In this document: positions 25,470 through 34,265 of the stretch, piece by piece
Layout of the letters: each line of letters opens with the position of its first letter
How positions within the stretch are numbered: the first letter of the stretch is position 1
NCBI RefSeq assembly: GCF_027111295.1
Contig: NZ_CP114287.1
Span: 5,332,001 to 5,396,000 of the forward strand
Reading direction: 5' to 3'
From: Flavobacterium gelatinilyticum
GTDB lineage: Bacteria > Bacteroidota > Bacteroidia > Flavobacteriales > Flavobacteriaceae
Length of the DNA stretch: 64,000 nt
Position numbers and translations under genes: made by a program
Notes under the pieces: model-generated
Database searches by the model: none
The model's input: the letters and a program-made list of their open reading frames with translations, nothing else
What the model was told of the DNA's origin: nothing

Positions 25470-26888
25470 TTATTTCCAGCCTCCGCCCAGAGCGCGGTAC
25501 AAATCTGTATTGGCTGTAAGTTGTTGTCTTTTAAGATCTGCTAATTCTAATTCGCTTTGTAAAAGATTTGCCTGCGCAGTTAAAACTTCAAGATATTCTG
25601 CTAATCCGTTTTTGAATAACAAGTTTGAATTTTTAATCGCCAGTTGTAATGTTTTTACTTTTTCTTTTAAGAAAGTTTCTTGTTGCTGTAATTTCTCCAC
25701 TTTCACCAAAGCATCAGAAACTTCACTAACGGCAACTAAAACCTGTTGTCTAAAAGCTAAAACCGCTTTTTCTCTTTCCGCTACAGCGATATTATATTGT
25801 GTTCTCACTCTTTTGTTGTTCAGGATTGGTTGTGTTAAACCGCCTGCCACGGTTCCGAAAAGAGAAGCCGGAATGTTGAACCAGCTGCTCGTTTCGAAAG
25901 AGTTTAAACCGCCTTGAGCCGTAATTCTAAGAGCTGGGTATAAATCCGCTTTTGTGATACCGACATTGGCGTTTGCTGCTTTAAGTGCCAATTCAGCGCT
26001 TTTTACGTCTGGTCTTCTGCTTACTAATGAAGACGGAATTCCAATGGCTGGATTGCTTTTAATTTCAATTGAATTTAAAACAATGGTTCTTTGTTTTGAA
26101 TTCGGGAAAGAACCTGTCAAAACACTTAAAGCATTTTCCTGAATAGCAATGTTTTGTTCCAATAACGGAATCAATTGCTCTGAGTTTAATTTTTGTGCTT
26201 CAGACTGCTGAATCGCTAAAGTAGTTACCTGACCTGCATCGTATTTTAACTTAATAATATTCGTTGTGCTGTCGTTTAGTTTTAGGTTTTGCTGTGCGAT
26301 TTTCAACTGAGCGTCCAGCATTAAAAGATTGTAATAACCTCTTGAAACATTGGCCACGATATTGGTCTGCAATGCTTTTTTAACTTCTGCAGATTGAAGA
26401 TATCCTGCGTAAGCTCCTTTCTTTTGGTTTCTGATCTTTCCCCAAATATCAGCCTCCCAAGAAAGTGAAGCTCCGGCAGAATAATCATCAATATGTTTAG
26501 CGCCTAAAGCCTGATTCAAGTTCATTCCTGTAAAACTATTGTCAGAAGGATTGCTTGTACTGGCATTTACAAATAAATTAACCTGAGGAACATTTCCCCA
26601 TTTTGATTTTGTAAATCTGTATTGCGCAATTTCGATGTTTTTTTGTGCAATAAGCAGATCGTTATTTCTGGCAACCGCGCTGTCAATTAACTGAACAATA
26701 TCTTTTTCTGTAAAGAAATTTTTCCACTCAATATCGGCAATACTGGTTGTATCACTCGAAATCGATGCATTCCTGAAGTTCTCAGGAAATGCATCTTTTG
26801 GAGTTTCAATATCCTTAGAGACTTTACAGGATATTATTGTCGTGATCAGAATGGCGAAGGTCACGATTTTGGTTATATAATTTTTCAT
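25470..26888 (-). CDS. Outer membrane factor of an RND efflux pump (OprM/NodT-type lipoprotein)
   Basis: A 472-aa TolC-like channel: lipobox TIISC (Cys21), then two outer-membrane-efflux repeats. Typical pieces are IEWKNFFTEKDIVQLIDSAVARNNDLLIAQKNIEIAQYRF, SRRPDVKSAELALKAANANVGITKADLYPAL and the closing ALGGGW. It forms the exit duct for the permease and adaptor genes upstream. A 320-bp gap, with an inverted repeat and a degenerate copy of this gene's own 5' end, separates it from the permease gene. Confidence 0.93.
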   Translation of the reverse strand: MKNYITKIVTFAILITTIISCKVSKDIETPKDAFPENFRNASISSDTTSIADIEWKNFFTEKDIVQLIDSAVARNNDLLIAQKNIEIAQYRFTKSKWGNVPQVNLFVNASTSNPSDNSFTGMNLNQALGAKHIDDYSAGASLSWEADIWGKIRNQKKGAYAGYLQSAEVKKALQTNIVANVSRGYYNLLMLDAQLKIAQQNLKLNDSTTNIIKLKYDAGQVTTLAIQQSEAQKLNSEQLIPLLEQNIAIQENALSVLTGSFPNSKQRTIVLNSIEIKSNPAIGIPSSLVSRRPDVKSAELALKAANANVGITKADLYPALRITAQGGLNSFETSSWFNIPASLFGTVAGGLTQPILNNKRVRTQYNIAVAEREKAVLAFRQQVLVAVSEVSDALVKVEKLQQQETFLKEKVKTLQLAIKNSNLLFKNGLAEYLEVLTAQANLLQSELELADLKRQQLTANTDLYRALGGGWK

Positions 26889-26932
26889 TGTCTTTTTATT
26901 AGATTTCTTTATCCGTTGTATGTGATTTTTTT

Positions 26933-27063
26933 AACACATAGGAACATAGTTTTTTTTAACCTAAAGAAGGTGTTTCACTTGCATCAACAAACATAGCTGT
27001 GTGTTGAAACTAGTTTCTTTTATTCTCTTTTTTTTAAACTAAAAATCTATGTTTCTATGTGTT
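26933..27063. repeat. Inverted-repeat element between permease and channel genes
   Basis: AACACATAGGAACATAG (26933-26949) is complementary to CTATGTTTCTATGTGTT (27047-27063) with one mismatch, giving a 17-bp terminal inverted repeat around about 97 bp of T-rich sequence. It looks like a small non-coding repeat element inserted within the operon. Confidence 0.7.
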
Positions 27064-27091
27064 TAAATATTTTTTTAATCTCATCAACAGA

Positions 27092-27205
27092 TTATATCTC
27101 TGTACAAGCATCTTTTTTGGTTTCAAGATCTTTCGAGATTCTGTATGATATATATCCGATGCCAAATAGGATGGCAACAAGAATTGTGGTTATATAGTTT
27201 TCCAT
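27092..27205 (-). pseudogene. Degenerate duplicate of the channel gene's N terminus, 37 codons
   Basis: The ORF begins MENYITTILVAILFGIG and ends ISKDLETKKDACTEI. The channel protein at 25470-26888 begins MKNYITKIVTFAILITTIIS and continues KVSKDIETPKDAF. The two align along their whole length and at DNA level (GCATCTTTTTTGGTTTCAAG against GCATCTTTTGGAGTTTCAAT), so this is a partial duplication cut off by a stop codon. It has lost the lipobox cysteine. It might still be translated as a 37-aa membrane peptide, starting 3 bp after the permease stop. Confidence 0.7.
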
Positions 27206-27208
27206 ATT

Positions 27209-30200
27209 TTATTTTTCTTCGTTGTGAATGACAGCGATTGGTTTGCCGCTGAATTTTTCTTGTAAATATTGGAATACGATGAACAATACAGGAATAATAA
27301 ATAATCCTAAAATTACTCCTGAGATCATTCCTCCCGCAGCTCCAATACTGATGGAGTGATTTCCTTGAGCCGATGGTCCTTTGGCGCTCATCATTGGTAC
27401 TAAACCAACAATAAAGGCTAGAGACGTCATGATAATTGGTCTTAGACGAAGTTTCGCAGCATCTATAGAAGCTTTTACTAATGCCATACCAGATTTTCGT
27501 TTTTGTACCGCAAATTCCACAATCAAAATGGCATTTTTAGCGAGCAGTCCAATCAGCATGACAAGGGCAACTTGTACATAAATATTGTTTTCGATTCCTG
27601 TTAAACCAATTGCCACAAATACTCCAAAAATACCTGCAGGGATTGATAGAATAACCGCTAGAGGAAGGATATAACTCTCATACTGTGCAGCAAGTAGGAA
27701 ATAAATGAATATCAAACACAGTAAGAAAATTGTAGCCGACTGCCCTCCAGAAGAAATCTCTTCACGCGTTTGGCCCGAGAATTCAAACCCGTAACCTGCA
27801 GGCAATTGTTGTTTGGCAACTTCTTCAATTGCTTTAATGGCATCTCCAGAACTAAATCCAGGTTTCGGAATCGCATTAATAGAAATTGAGTTAAACAAAT
27901 TATATCGAGAAGCGGTTTCAGAACCATAAATACGAGTTAGTTTTACTAAGGTATTTATCGGCACCATTTCGCCTGTTTTATTTTTAACGAATACACGGTC
28001 AATTGCTGTTGGATCAGCTCTGTCGGCAATATCAGCCTGAACAACCACACGGTAATATTTACCAAATCGATTGAAATCTGATGCTTGTGCACTACCAAAA
28101 TAAGCCTGCATCGTTTGTAAAATGTCTTTTACATTAACACCTAACTGATTCGCTTTTTCGTCATTGATATCCAATTGTAATTGAGGATAATCAGCTTTGA
28201 AAGAGGTAAAGGCAACCGCAATTTCCGGACGTTTCATTAATTCGCCAATGAAATTTTGAGAGATTCCACTGAATTTATCCAGTTTTCCTCCAGTTTTGTC
28301 CTGAAGAACCAAATCTAAAGCCTCAACGTTACTAAATCCGGGAACAGTTGGGAAACTGAATACGAAGAAACTTCCACCAGAAATAGCGCCTAATTTTCCA
28401 CGAACCTGATTCATGATTTCGTCGATGTTTTTAACTTCTCCACGTTCTTCGTTTGGTTTCAGCAATACGAAAACAACCGCAGAAGATGGACTCGTAGAAT
28501 TCGTCAATAAGTTGAATCCTGAAATCGCTGTTACAAATCGTGAAGCATCTAAACCTCTTAATGTATTTTCAGCCTCAGTCATTACTTTTTGAGTTCCGTC
28601 AAGAGATGTTCCAGAAGGTGTATTTACTGCAATCGCAATAAATCCTTGATCTTCTGTTGGAATAAATCCTGCTGGAGTCGTTTTTACTAATAAAATAGTT
28701 GCAGCAGTAATAGCAGCTAATCCGCCTAAACTCAACCATTTTTTTCTGATTAAGAATTTCAATCCGCCAACATAACGGTTTGTAAGCGATTCAAAACTGC
28801 TGTTAAAAGCGGTAAAGAATTTTTCTTTAAATCCTTTTTTCTCATAAGGCGCATCGTGATCGTGTGCTCCATGATTGTCTTTCAAAAATAATGCAGCAAG
28901 CGCAGGACTCAAAGTCAAGGCATTAACAGCCGAAATTACAATTGCAATCGCCATCGTAAAGGCAAACTGACGATAGAAAACTCCCGTAGAACCTTCCATA
29001 AAACCAACCGGCAGGAAAACAGCAGCCATTACCAGCGTAATCGAGATAATAGCACCCGTTATTTCGTGCATTGCTTCATGCGTGGCGATTTTTGGAGACA
29101 AACGTTTGTGCTCCATTTTCGCATGCACGGCTTCGACGACCACAATCGCGTCATCTACCACAATACCAATCGCCAGAATTAATGCGAAAAGCGTTAGAAG
29201 GTTGATCGAGAATCCGAATAGCTGCATGAAGAAGAACGTTCCTAAAATTGCTACAGGTACAGCAATAGCCGGAATTAATGTTGATCTAAAATCTTGCAGG
29301 AAGATAAATACCACAACGAAAACCAAAATAAAAGCTTCCAGTAAGGTATGTTCTACCTGTTCGATTGATTGGTCTAAAGATACTTTTGTACTATAGAATA
29401 TATTGTGTTTAATGCCTGTTGGAAAATCTTTAGAAGCTTTTTCCATCATTTTATTGATCGCAATCTGAATATCGTTTGAGTTTGATCCAGCTAACTGAAT
29501 AACCCCAATTACAATTCCTTTTTTGCCATTTAATCGCGTTAAACTGTTGTAAGAGTAAGCACCCAATTCAACTCTCGCGACATCTTTTAAGCGAAGAACA
29601 GAACCGTCAGGATTAGAACGAATCGCAATGTTTTGATAATCTTCAGGTTTAGTAAGTTTTCCTTTGTATTTAATTACGTATTCAAAAACTTCAGTACTTC
29701 TTTCACCAAATTTACCTGGCGCAGCTTCCAAACTTTTGTCCTGAATGGCTGCCATTACTTCATTTGGCGTTACTTTGTAAGTTGACATTTGTGTCGGGTT
29801 TAACCAAACACGCATCGAGTAATCTTTTACACCACCAAAAATACTGGCGGAACCAACTCCGGGAATACGTTTTAATTCCGGAATAATATTAATCTGCGCG
29901 TAGTTGGCCACAAAAGTCTGATCGTATTTTGACTCATCTTCGGTGTACATACCAATCGCCATGATGAAACTGTTTTGTTGTTTCGCCGTGATGATACCTT
30001 GCTGTACAACCTCGGCAGGCAATTGACTTGTTGCCTGAGCCACTCTGTTTTGTACGTTTACCGCAGCCTGATCGGCATCTGTTCCTAGCTTGAAGAAAAC
30101 AGTAATCGCCAAACTACCATCATTACTTGCAGTAGAACTCATGTAAGTCATGTTTTCTACACCATTTATTGACTCTTCCAGAGAAGGTGCCACAGAACGT

Positions 30201-30373
30201 AAAACCGTTTCTGCATTCGCTCCAGGATATACCGCCGTTACCAAAACCGATGGTGGCGCAATATCAGGAAACTGTTGTAAAGGCAGTTTAGTTAAACCAA
30301 GCACACCCAGAATCACCAATAAAATGGAAATTACAGTTGCCAGTACTGGTCTTTGTATAAATATTTTGAACAT
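27209..30373 (-). CDS. RND multidrug efflux permease, HAE1 (AcrB-like) family
   Basis: A 1054-aa proton-driven inner-membrane pump. Starts MFKIFIQRPVLATVISILLV as in AcrB. The proton relay pair Asp407-Asp408 lies in GIVVDDAIVVVEAVH in the fourth membrane helix. A second-half helix region reads GLLAKNAILIVEFAVQKRKSG. Two periplasmic loops of the usual size and twelve predicted helices. Located 12 bp after the adaptor gene and under the TetR repressor upstream, so the probable substrates are drugs, dyes or detergents. Confidence 0.95.
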   Translation of the reverse strand: MFKIFIQRPVLATVISILLVILGVLGLTKLPLQQFPDIAPPSVLVTAVYPGANAETVLRSVAPSLEESINGVENMTYMSSTASNDGSLAITVFFKLGTDADQAAVNVQNRVAQATSQLPAEVVQQGIITAKQQNSFIMAIGMYTEDESKYDQTFVANYAQINIIPELKRIPGVGSASIFGGVKDYSMRVWLNPTQMSTYKVTPNEVMAAIQDKSLEAAPGKFGERSTEVFEYVIKYKGKLTKPEDYQNIAIRSNPDGSVLRLKDVARVELGAYSYNSLTRLNGKKGIVIGVIQLAGSNSNDIQIAINKMMEKASKDFPTGIKHNIFYSTKVSLDQSIEQVEHTLLEAFILVFVVVFIFLQDFRSTLIPAIAVPVAILGTFFFMQLFGFSINLLTLFALILAIGIVVDDAIVVVEAVHAKMEHKRLSPKIATHEAMHEITGAIISITLVMAAVFLPVGFMEGSTGVFYRQFAFTMAIAIVISAVNALTLSPALAALFLKDNHGAHDHDAPYEKKGFKEKFFTAFNSSFESLTNRYVGGLKFLIRKKWLSLGGLAAITAATILLVKTTPAGFIPTEDQGFIAIAVNTPSGTSLDGTQKVMTEAENTLRGLDASRFVTAISGFNLLTNSTSPSSAVVFVLLKPNEERGEVKNIDEIMNQVRGKLGAISGGSFFVFSFPTVPGFSNVEALDLVLQDKTGGKLDKFSGISQNFIGELMKRPEIAVAFTSFKADYPQLQLDINDEKANQLGVNVKDILQTMQAYFGSAQASDFNRFGKYYRVVVQADIADRADPTAIDRVFVKNKTGEMVPINTLVKLTRIYGSETASRYNLFNSISINAIPKPGFSSGDAIKAIEEVAKQQLPAGYGFEFSGQTREEISSGGQSATIFLLCLIFIYFLLAAQYESYILPLAVILSIPAGIFGVFVAIGLTGIENNIYVQVALVMLIGLLAKNAILIVEFAVQKRKSGMALVKASIDAAKLRLRPIIMTSLAFIVGLVPMMSAKGPSAQGNHSISIGAAGGMISGVILGLFIIPVLFIVFQYLQEKFSGKPIAVIHNEEK

Positions 30374-30385
30374 TATTTCTTTTGA

Positions 30386-31534
30386 TTATTTTTTGTTAGT
30401 TACTTCGGCAACTTTAGTTGATTTTTCAGGCTGAATCGCTTGTCCGTCCTGAAGTTTGTCAATACCGCTTAACACGATTTGATCACCAGATTTTACGCCG
30501 TCTTTAATTAAATAATTCGTACCGCTTTTCCCTACAACGGTAATTGGCATTTTAGTTACTTTGTTGTCTTTTCCAACAGTGAAAACAAATACTTTGTCCT
30601 GCATTTCAACAGTTGCAGCCTGCGGAACCAAAATAGCATCATCGTGGTTTAATCCTAAACGAATTCTTCCTGTGTTTCCAGAACGTAAAATTCCATTCGC
30701 ATTTGGGAAAGTCGCTCTAATTGTGATCGCTCCGGTTGTTTTATCAAACTGACCGTCAACCATATCGATTTTTCCTGTTTTAGGATAAGCGCTGTTATCC
30801 GCCAAAATCAAAGTTACAGGAGGTAATTTTTTGATTTTATCACCTAATGAACTTCCGGCATATTGCTCTTTAAAGTTGATGAAATCAGTTTCACCCAAAG
30901 AGAAATAAGCAAACACTTCGTGAACATCAGACAGCGTAGTAAGAGCCTCTACATCAGAAGCAGAAACTAAACTTCCTTGTTTTTTAGGTAATCTTCCAAT
31001 GTAACCACTGACCGGAGCTGTTACATTTGTATATCCTAAATTAATTTTAGCAGAACCCACCATTGCTTTTGCCTGCTCGATATTGGCAGCAGCGATTTTT
31101 TGAGTTGCTTTAGCCGTTTTTAATTGATAATCAGAAACTACTTTATTTTGAACAAGCGGAGTCAGTTTATCAACTTCTAAGTTAGCGTTGATTAAAGCCG
31201 CTTCAGCCGCATGAAGACTTGCCAAGGCATTGTTTAACTGCTCACGGAACGGACGCTCATTGATTTTGAATAACGTCTGTCCTTTGTTTACGTAAGCACC
31301 TTCGTCAACAAAAATTCTGTCTAGGTTTCCGCTTACCTGCGGACGAATTTCAACGTCTACAGTTCCTTGGATAGAAGCAGGATATTCTGAGTCAGTGATG
31401 GTGTTTGCACTTGTGATTGCCAACACTGGTAAAACCGGTGGAGGTGGAGCAGTAGGAGCCTGATTTTTGTCTCCACAGCTGCTTAAAACTAATGCCAGAA
31501 TAAAACTGGTTATAATTACATTTTTCATTTTCAT
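30386..31534 (-). CDS. RND periplasmic adaptor (AcrA-like lipoprotein)
   Basis: Membrane fusion protein bridging the permease and the outer channel. Lipobox LSSC with modified Cys20, then the proline-rich AFTER-Cys linker APTAPPPPVLPV. Lipoyl and barrel parts include EIRPQVSGNLDRIFVDEGAYVNKGQTLFKI and NLGYTNVTAPVSGYIGR. I place the start at 31534 (or the ATG at 31528) because the signal peptide begins there; the open frame extends upstream to 31648, but that part has no signal and crosses the first operator. First gene of the pump operon. Confidence 0.92.
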   Translation of the reverse strand: MKMKNVIITSFILALVLSSCGDKNQAPTAPPPPVLPVLAITSANTITDSEYPASIQGTVDVEIRPQVSGNLDRIFVDEGAYVNKGQTLFKINERPFREQLNNALASLHAAEAALINANLEVDKLTPLVQNKVVSDYQLKTAKATQKIAAANIEQAKAMVGSAKINLGYTNVTAPVSGYIGRLPKKQGSLVSASDVEALTTLSDVHEVFAYFSLGETDFINFKEQYAGSSLGDKIKKLPPVTLILADNSAYPKTGKIDMVDGQFDKTTGAITIRATFPNANGILRSGNTGRIRLGLNHDDAILVPQAATVEMQDKVFVFTVGKDNKVTKMPITVVGKSGTNYLIKDGVKSGDQIVLSGIDKLQDGQAIQPEKSTKVAEVTNKK

Positions 31535-31623
31535 TTTGGTTTTAATTGGTTGAACATTTTCTCGGGTAAAAATTGTTGGAATTCTAGAATTCTCGGGATT
31601 CATATTTAATTGAATTAAATTAT

Positions 31624-31833
31624 CTAACGTTGTTAAGTAAAAGTGCACAAATTCCCATACAGCAAGCCTTTCCGATTTTATTTAAAATCAGTATTAAATT
31701 ATCTAACGTTGTTAAGTAAATAAGTAAAAAAACTCTTTATTACCTTTATTAAATTTTCTAACAGTGTTAAGCGAAAGTTATAAAAAAAAAGGACTTTTAC
31801 ATTATCCCGTTTAAATCATTTTACACTGTTAAG
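31624..31833. promoter_or_regulatory. Array of four TetR-type operators upstream of the pump
   Basis: Four copies of the palindrome CTAAC-NNN-GTTAAG occur: 31624-31637, 31703-31716, 31758-31771 and (with TTTAC as left half) 31820-31833. A fifth, TTAAC-ACT-GTTAG, is at 32466-32478 just upstream of the TetR gene. On the minus strand the copy nearest the adaptor lies between TTTG and TAGATAAT about 21 bp apart, where a repressor would block the promoter. The spacing between copies is 79, 55 and 62 bp. A perfect 14-bp palindrome, GAATTCTAGAATTC, lies at 31579-31592. Confidence 0.8.
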
Positions 31834-31850
31834 TAAAATTGAAAATTTTT

Positions 31851-32453
31851 TTATTGTATTGATTTGATGATGCCAGTAATGGCATCCTTCAAAATTTGAG
31901 CATTAATTGTTTCTAAAATATCACTTTTGTTAATAATATTGATGGCGATTAAACCATGAATAACAGAAAAGAAAGTGAAGTACTTTTGCTTTATAATATC
32001 TTCAGTAGGGTTGCTGTCTTTCATGATTTCAGCAATCACACCAGTGAATAATTTGTAAGGTGCTTCCTGAGCCGAACATCGCTGCGCGCAGCACGTCATT
32101 TGAACACCAAACATAAGTTGATACATTTCAGTATTAGTAAAAGCGAAATCCCAATAGGTCATCCACATGGCTTCTAACTGATCTTCTGGTTTCTCAAACT
32201 TGTCTCTTGCAGTTTGCAGTTCCTTAGCCAGTTTCATAAAACCTTTGCCAGTCAGTTCTTCTAAAATTGCTTCTTTATTTGAGAAATATTCATAAATAAT
32301 AGGAGCAGTATATTCGATTTTGTCGGCAATTTTACGCATACTCAAACCATTCCAGCCTTCTTCTTTTACGATATCATAAGCAGCGCCAAGAATATTACTT
32401 CTTGTCTCTTCTTTTTGTCTTAAAATTCGATCTTTGCTAGCCATTGTATTCAA
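31851..32453 (-). CDS. TetR/AcrR-family repressor of the pump operon
   Basis: A 200-aa regulator. The N-terminal helix-turn-helix covers about residues 14-60 (RSNILGAAYDIVKEEGWNGLSMRKIADKI, then APIIYEYFSNKEAILEEL). The C-terminal ligand domain is unusual in carrying MTCCAQRCSAQ (about 125-135) with three cysteines, which might sense thiol-reactive compounds or metal. An alternative start is the ATG four codons in. The operator palindromes on both sides indicate that it represses itself and the pump. Confidence 0.9.
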   Translation of the reverse strand: MNTMASKDRILRQKEETRSNILGAAYDIVKEEGWNGLSMRKIADKIEYTAPIIYEYFSNKEAILEELTGKGFMKLAKELQTARDKFEKPEDQLEAMWMTYWDFAFTNTEMYQLMFGVQMTCCAQRCSAQEAPYKLFTGVIAEIMKDSNPTEDIIKQKYFTFFSVIHGLIAINIINKSDILETINAQILKDAITGIIKSIQ

Positions 32454-32465
32454 GTATTAAATCGT

Positions 32466-32478
32466 TTAACACTGTTAG
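32466..32478. promoter_or_regulatory. Operator upstream of the TetR gene
   Basis: TTAAC-ACT-GTTAG, same half sites and 3-bp spacing as the four copies at 31624-31833. Its place 12 bp before the start codon suggests autoregulation. Confidence 0.75.
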
Positions 32479-32657
32479 GCAAATGTATGGCGGTTTTTCG
32501 AATTACAAAATATTTTTATCATAATATTTTCTTATCGTACAATAAATAATTTCAAAAGCACTTGAAAAGTATTGATTTAATTGAGGTTTTTATTTTTAAA
32601 ATAAATTTTGGAGCAGCGCATTTTTTCCTTTTTAAGACCTTTTGTCCCGCTCCACAT

Positions 32658-32694
32658 TATATCTTTTATGGCGAACCCCGCCATAAAAGGATAT
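32658..32694. repeat. Perfect long hairpin
   Basis: TATCTTTTATGGCG pairs with CGCCATAAAAGGATA across a short loop. Not followed by a T-run. Lies in the 512-bp non-coding gap 32454-32965, just before the element at 32773-32890. Confidence 0.6.
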
Positions 32695-32772
32695 CATTTC
32701 GATCGGGGCTAGGCGAGAATGTATCATTTTCATAATTTTTCTGTAGAAAGACGAATAAAAAAATCGATGTTC

Positions 32773-32890
32773 AACTGGACTGAAGTCTAGCTCTACAATA
32801 TGCATAGAGCCTCTGGCTCTTTTTTACGGGATGAATAAGAAAAATTCCGTAGGAATGCCTCATATTGTAGGACTGGACTTTAGTCCAGTT
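32773..32890. repeat. MITE-like element with 30-bp terminal inverted repeats
   Basis: AACTGGACTGAAGTCTAGCT (start of the left end, 32773-32802) is complementary to the right end CTGGACTTTAGTCCAGTT (to 32890) over about 30 bp with few mismatches. Inside are two further small hairpins (AGAGCC/GGCTCT, ATTCC/GGAAT). 118 bp, no ORF. It resembles the CTGGACTAAAGTCCAG-type elements repeated across Bacteroidota genomes. Confidence 0.75.
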
Positions 32891-32965
32891 ATCTTCGTCA
32901 GGATTGACAAAAAACACCGGCACACCCACCTGTATTTATTTTTTTCGTAACATTACAATAAAAAA

Positions 32966-33400
32966 ATGAACCCACTAACTACCATAAAAACCACATTTGC
33001 AGTTTTATTTTTCCAACAAATAATCTTTGCGCAGGAATCCAAAAAAGAAACAGCACCACAATACACAATCGAAAACTGTGTCAATCATTTTGAATTAGAC
33101 AAAGCCACGAAAACCAAAGTAGGTTATCAATATTGGTTTGCGGATAAAAACTTCACTCATGAAAACACTTTAAAAATGAGTATAGTCGAACCAGGAAAAT
33201 CGACACATGCACCGCACCATCATCCCGAAGAAGAATTCTTTTATATTTTAGAAGGCTCAGCTTCTTTTTTCTTGGATGGAAAAACGGTTGTAGTTGGACC
33301 AAATACGAGTTTGTACTGTCCGCCAAATGCAGAACACGGAATAAGCAACGCCGGAAATACCAATTTGAAATATTTGGTTATTAAGAAGGATTTGAGGTAG
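32966..33400 (+). CDS. Secreted cupin-domain protein, 144 aa
   Basis: Signal peptide (about 1-22, ending IIFAQ) followed by a single cupin barrel. Metal-site motif HAPHHHPEEEFFYILEGSASF (81-101) and the second cupin motif CPPNAEHGISN. It likely binds a metal ion in the periplasm; the reaction is unknown. Preceded by repeat elements, convergent with the next gene, and apparently monocistronic. Confidence 0.85.
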   Translation: MNPLTTIKTTFAVLFFQQIIFAQESKKETAPQYTIENCVNHFELDKATKTKVGYQYWFADKNFTHENTLKMSIVEPGKSTHAPHHHPEEEFFYILEGSASFFLDGKTVVVGPNTSLYCPPNAEHGISNAGNTNLKYLVIKKDLR

Positions 33401-33401
33401 G

Positions 33402-34199
33402 TTATAATTCCATATTTTTAATGAACCAATGAATATAACTTGTTTTTATATTTTCTAATGCTGTTTCTTTTGTTAAAAGTGACTTCTTTGGCAGTATTTT
33501 AGATAAAATTAAGTTGACTTTTAGATTTACTATTTGATTGGAATTATTAATTCGAATAGGTTGGCCTAAAACGGAATGAAAATCCATTTTATAATTTGAA
33601 GATAAATATGTTATTTCAACAAAATTCCATATGTCGAAATAGACTACAAGGTTATTAATTGAAGGATTAATCTCTTTGAGGTACTCTTCGAAATTTTTGT
33701 AATTCTGAATTTCTTTTATTTTTTCTTTTCCAAAATTGTCCAGTTTTCCAGTTTCATCATCAACAAACAAAAAAATCTGTCCGCGCTTTTTTGCAGTTTT
33801 TAGAATATCTTTTTTTGTAATTTTTTTTGAAAGTTTTGCATCAATGAAATCACTATTGAAATTGTTTTCATTTTGATTTAATTGCTTAACTAGGTTTTCA
33901 ATTTCCTTTTTTTCTATTCTTTTGTTTACTGATTTAATAATTGTATCCGAAATCTTGAGGTCGTTTTTCTCTGTTTCAGAATTGTACACATAGGAATTTG
34001 TTATGGTTTGAAATTCTGTTAAAATAAAAAAAGAATCATTTTCTTGAAATTTTAAAATTTCCTTTGTTTCATATTGTCCTATTTCTCCAAAGTTATGTTT
34101 CCCAATAGAATATTTTAAAACCAATTCTTTTTCAGAAGAAGTTTGTCCAATCAGTTTAACTGAGATTAGAAATAAGATAGTATATAGTTTAATCATCAA
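33402..34199 (-). CDS. Hypothetical secreted protein, 265 aa
   Basis: Not recognised. A signal peptide (about 1-18, LFLISVKLIGQ) is followed by a lysine- and asparagine-rich mixed alpha/beta sequence with no known motif. It lies 66 bp downstream of the secreted 181-aa protein on the same strand and may share its transcript. Ends one base after the convergent cupin stop. Confidence 0.7.
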   Translation of the reverse strand: MMIKLYTILFLISVKLIGQTSSEKELVLKYSIGKHNFGEIGQYETKEILKFQENDSFFILTEFQTITNSYVYNSETEKNDLKISDTIIKSVNKRIEKKEIENLVKQLNQNENNFNSDFIDAKLSKKITKKDILKTAKKRGQIFLFVDDETGKLDNFGKEKIKEIQNYKNFEEYLKEINPSINNLVVYFDIWNFVEITYLSSNYKMDFHSVLGQPIRINNSNQIVNLKVNLILSKILPKKSLLTKETALENIKTSYIHWFIKNMEL

Positions 34200-34265
34200 A
34201 ATTTTTACTTCAAGAGTCTTTCTTCAAATGTATCGATTTTTGATTGCAACTTAATATTTAGGTTA

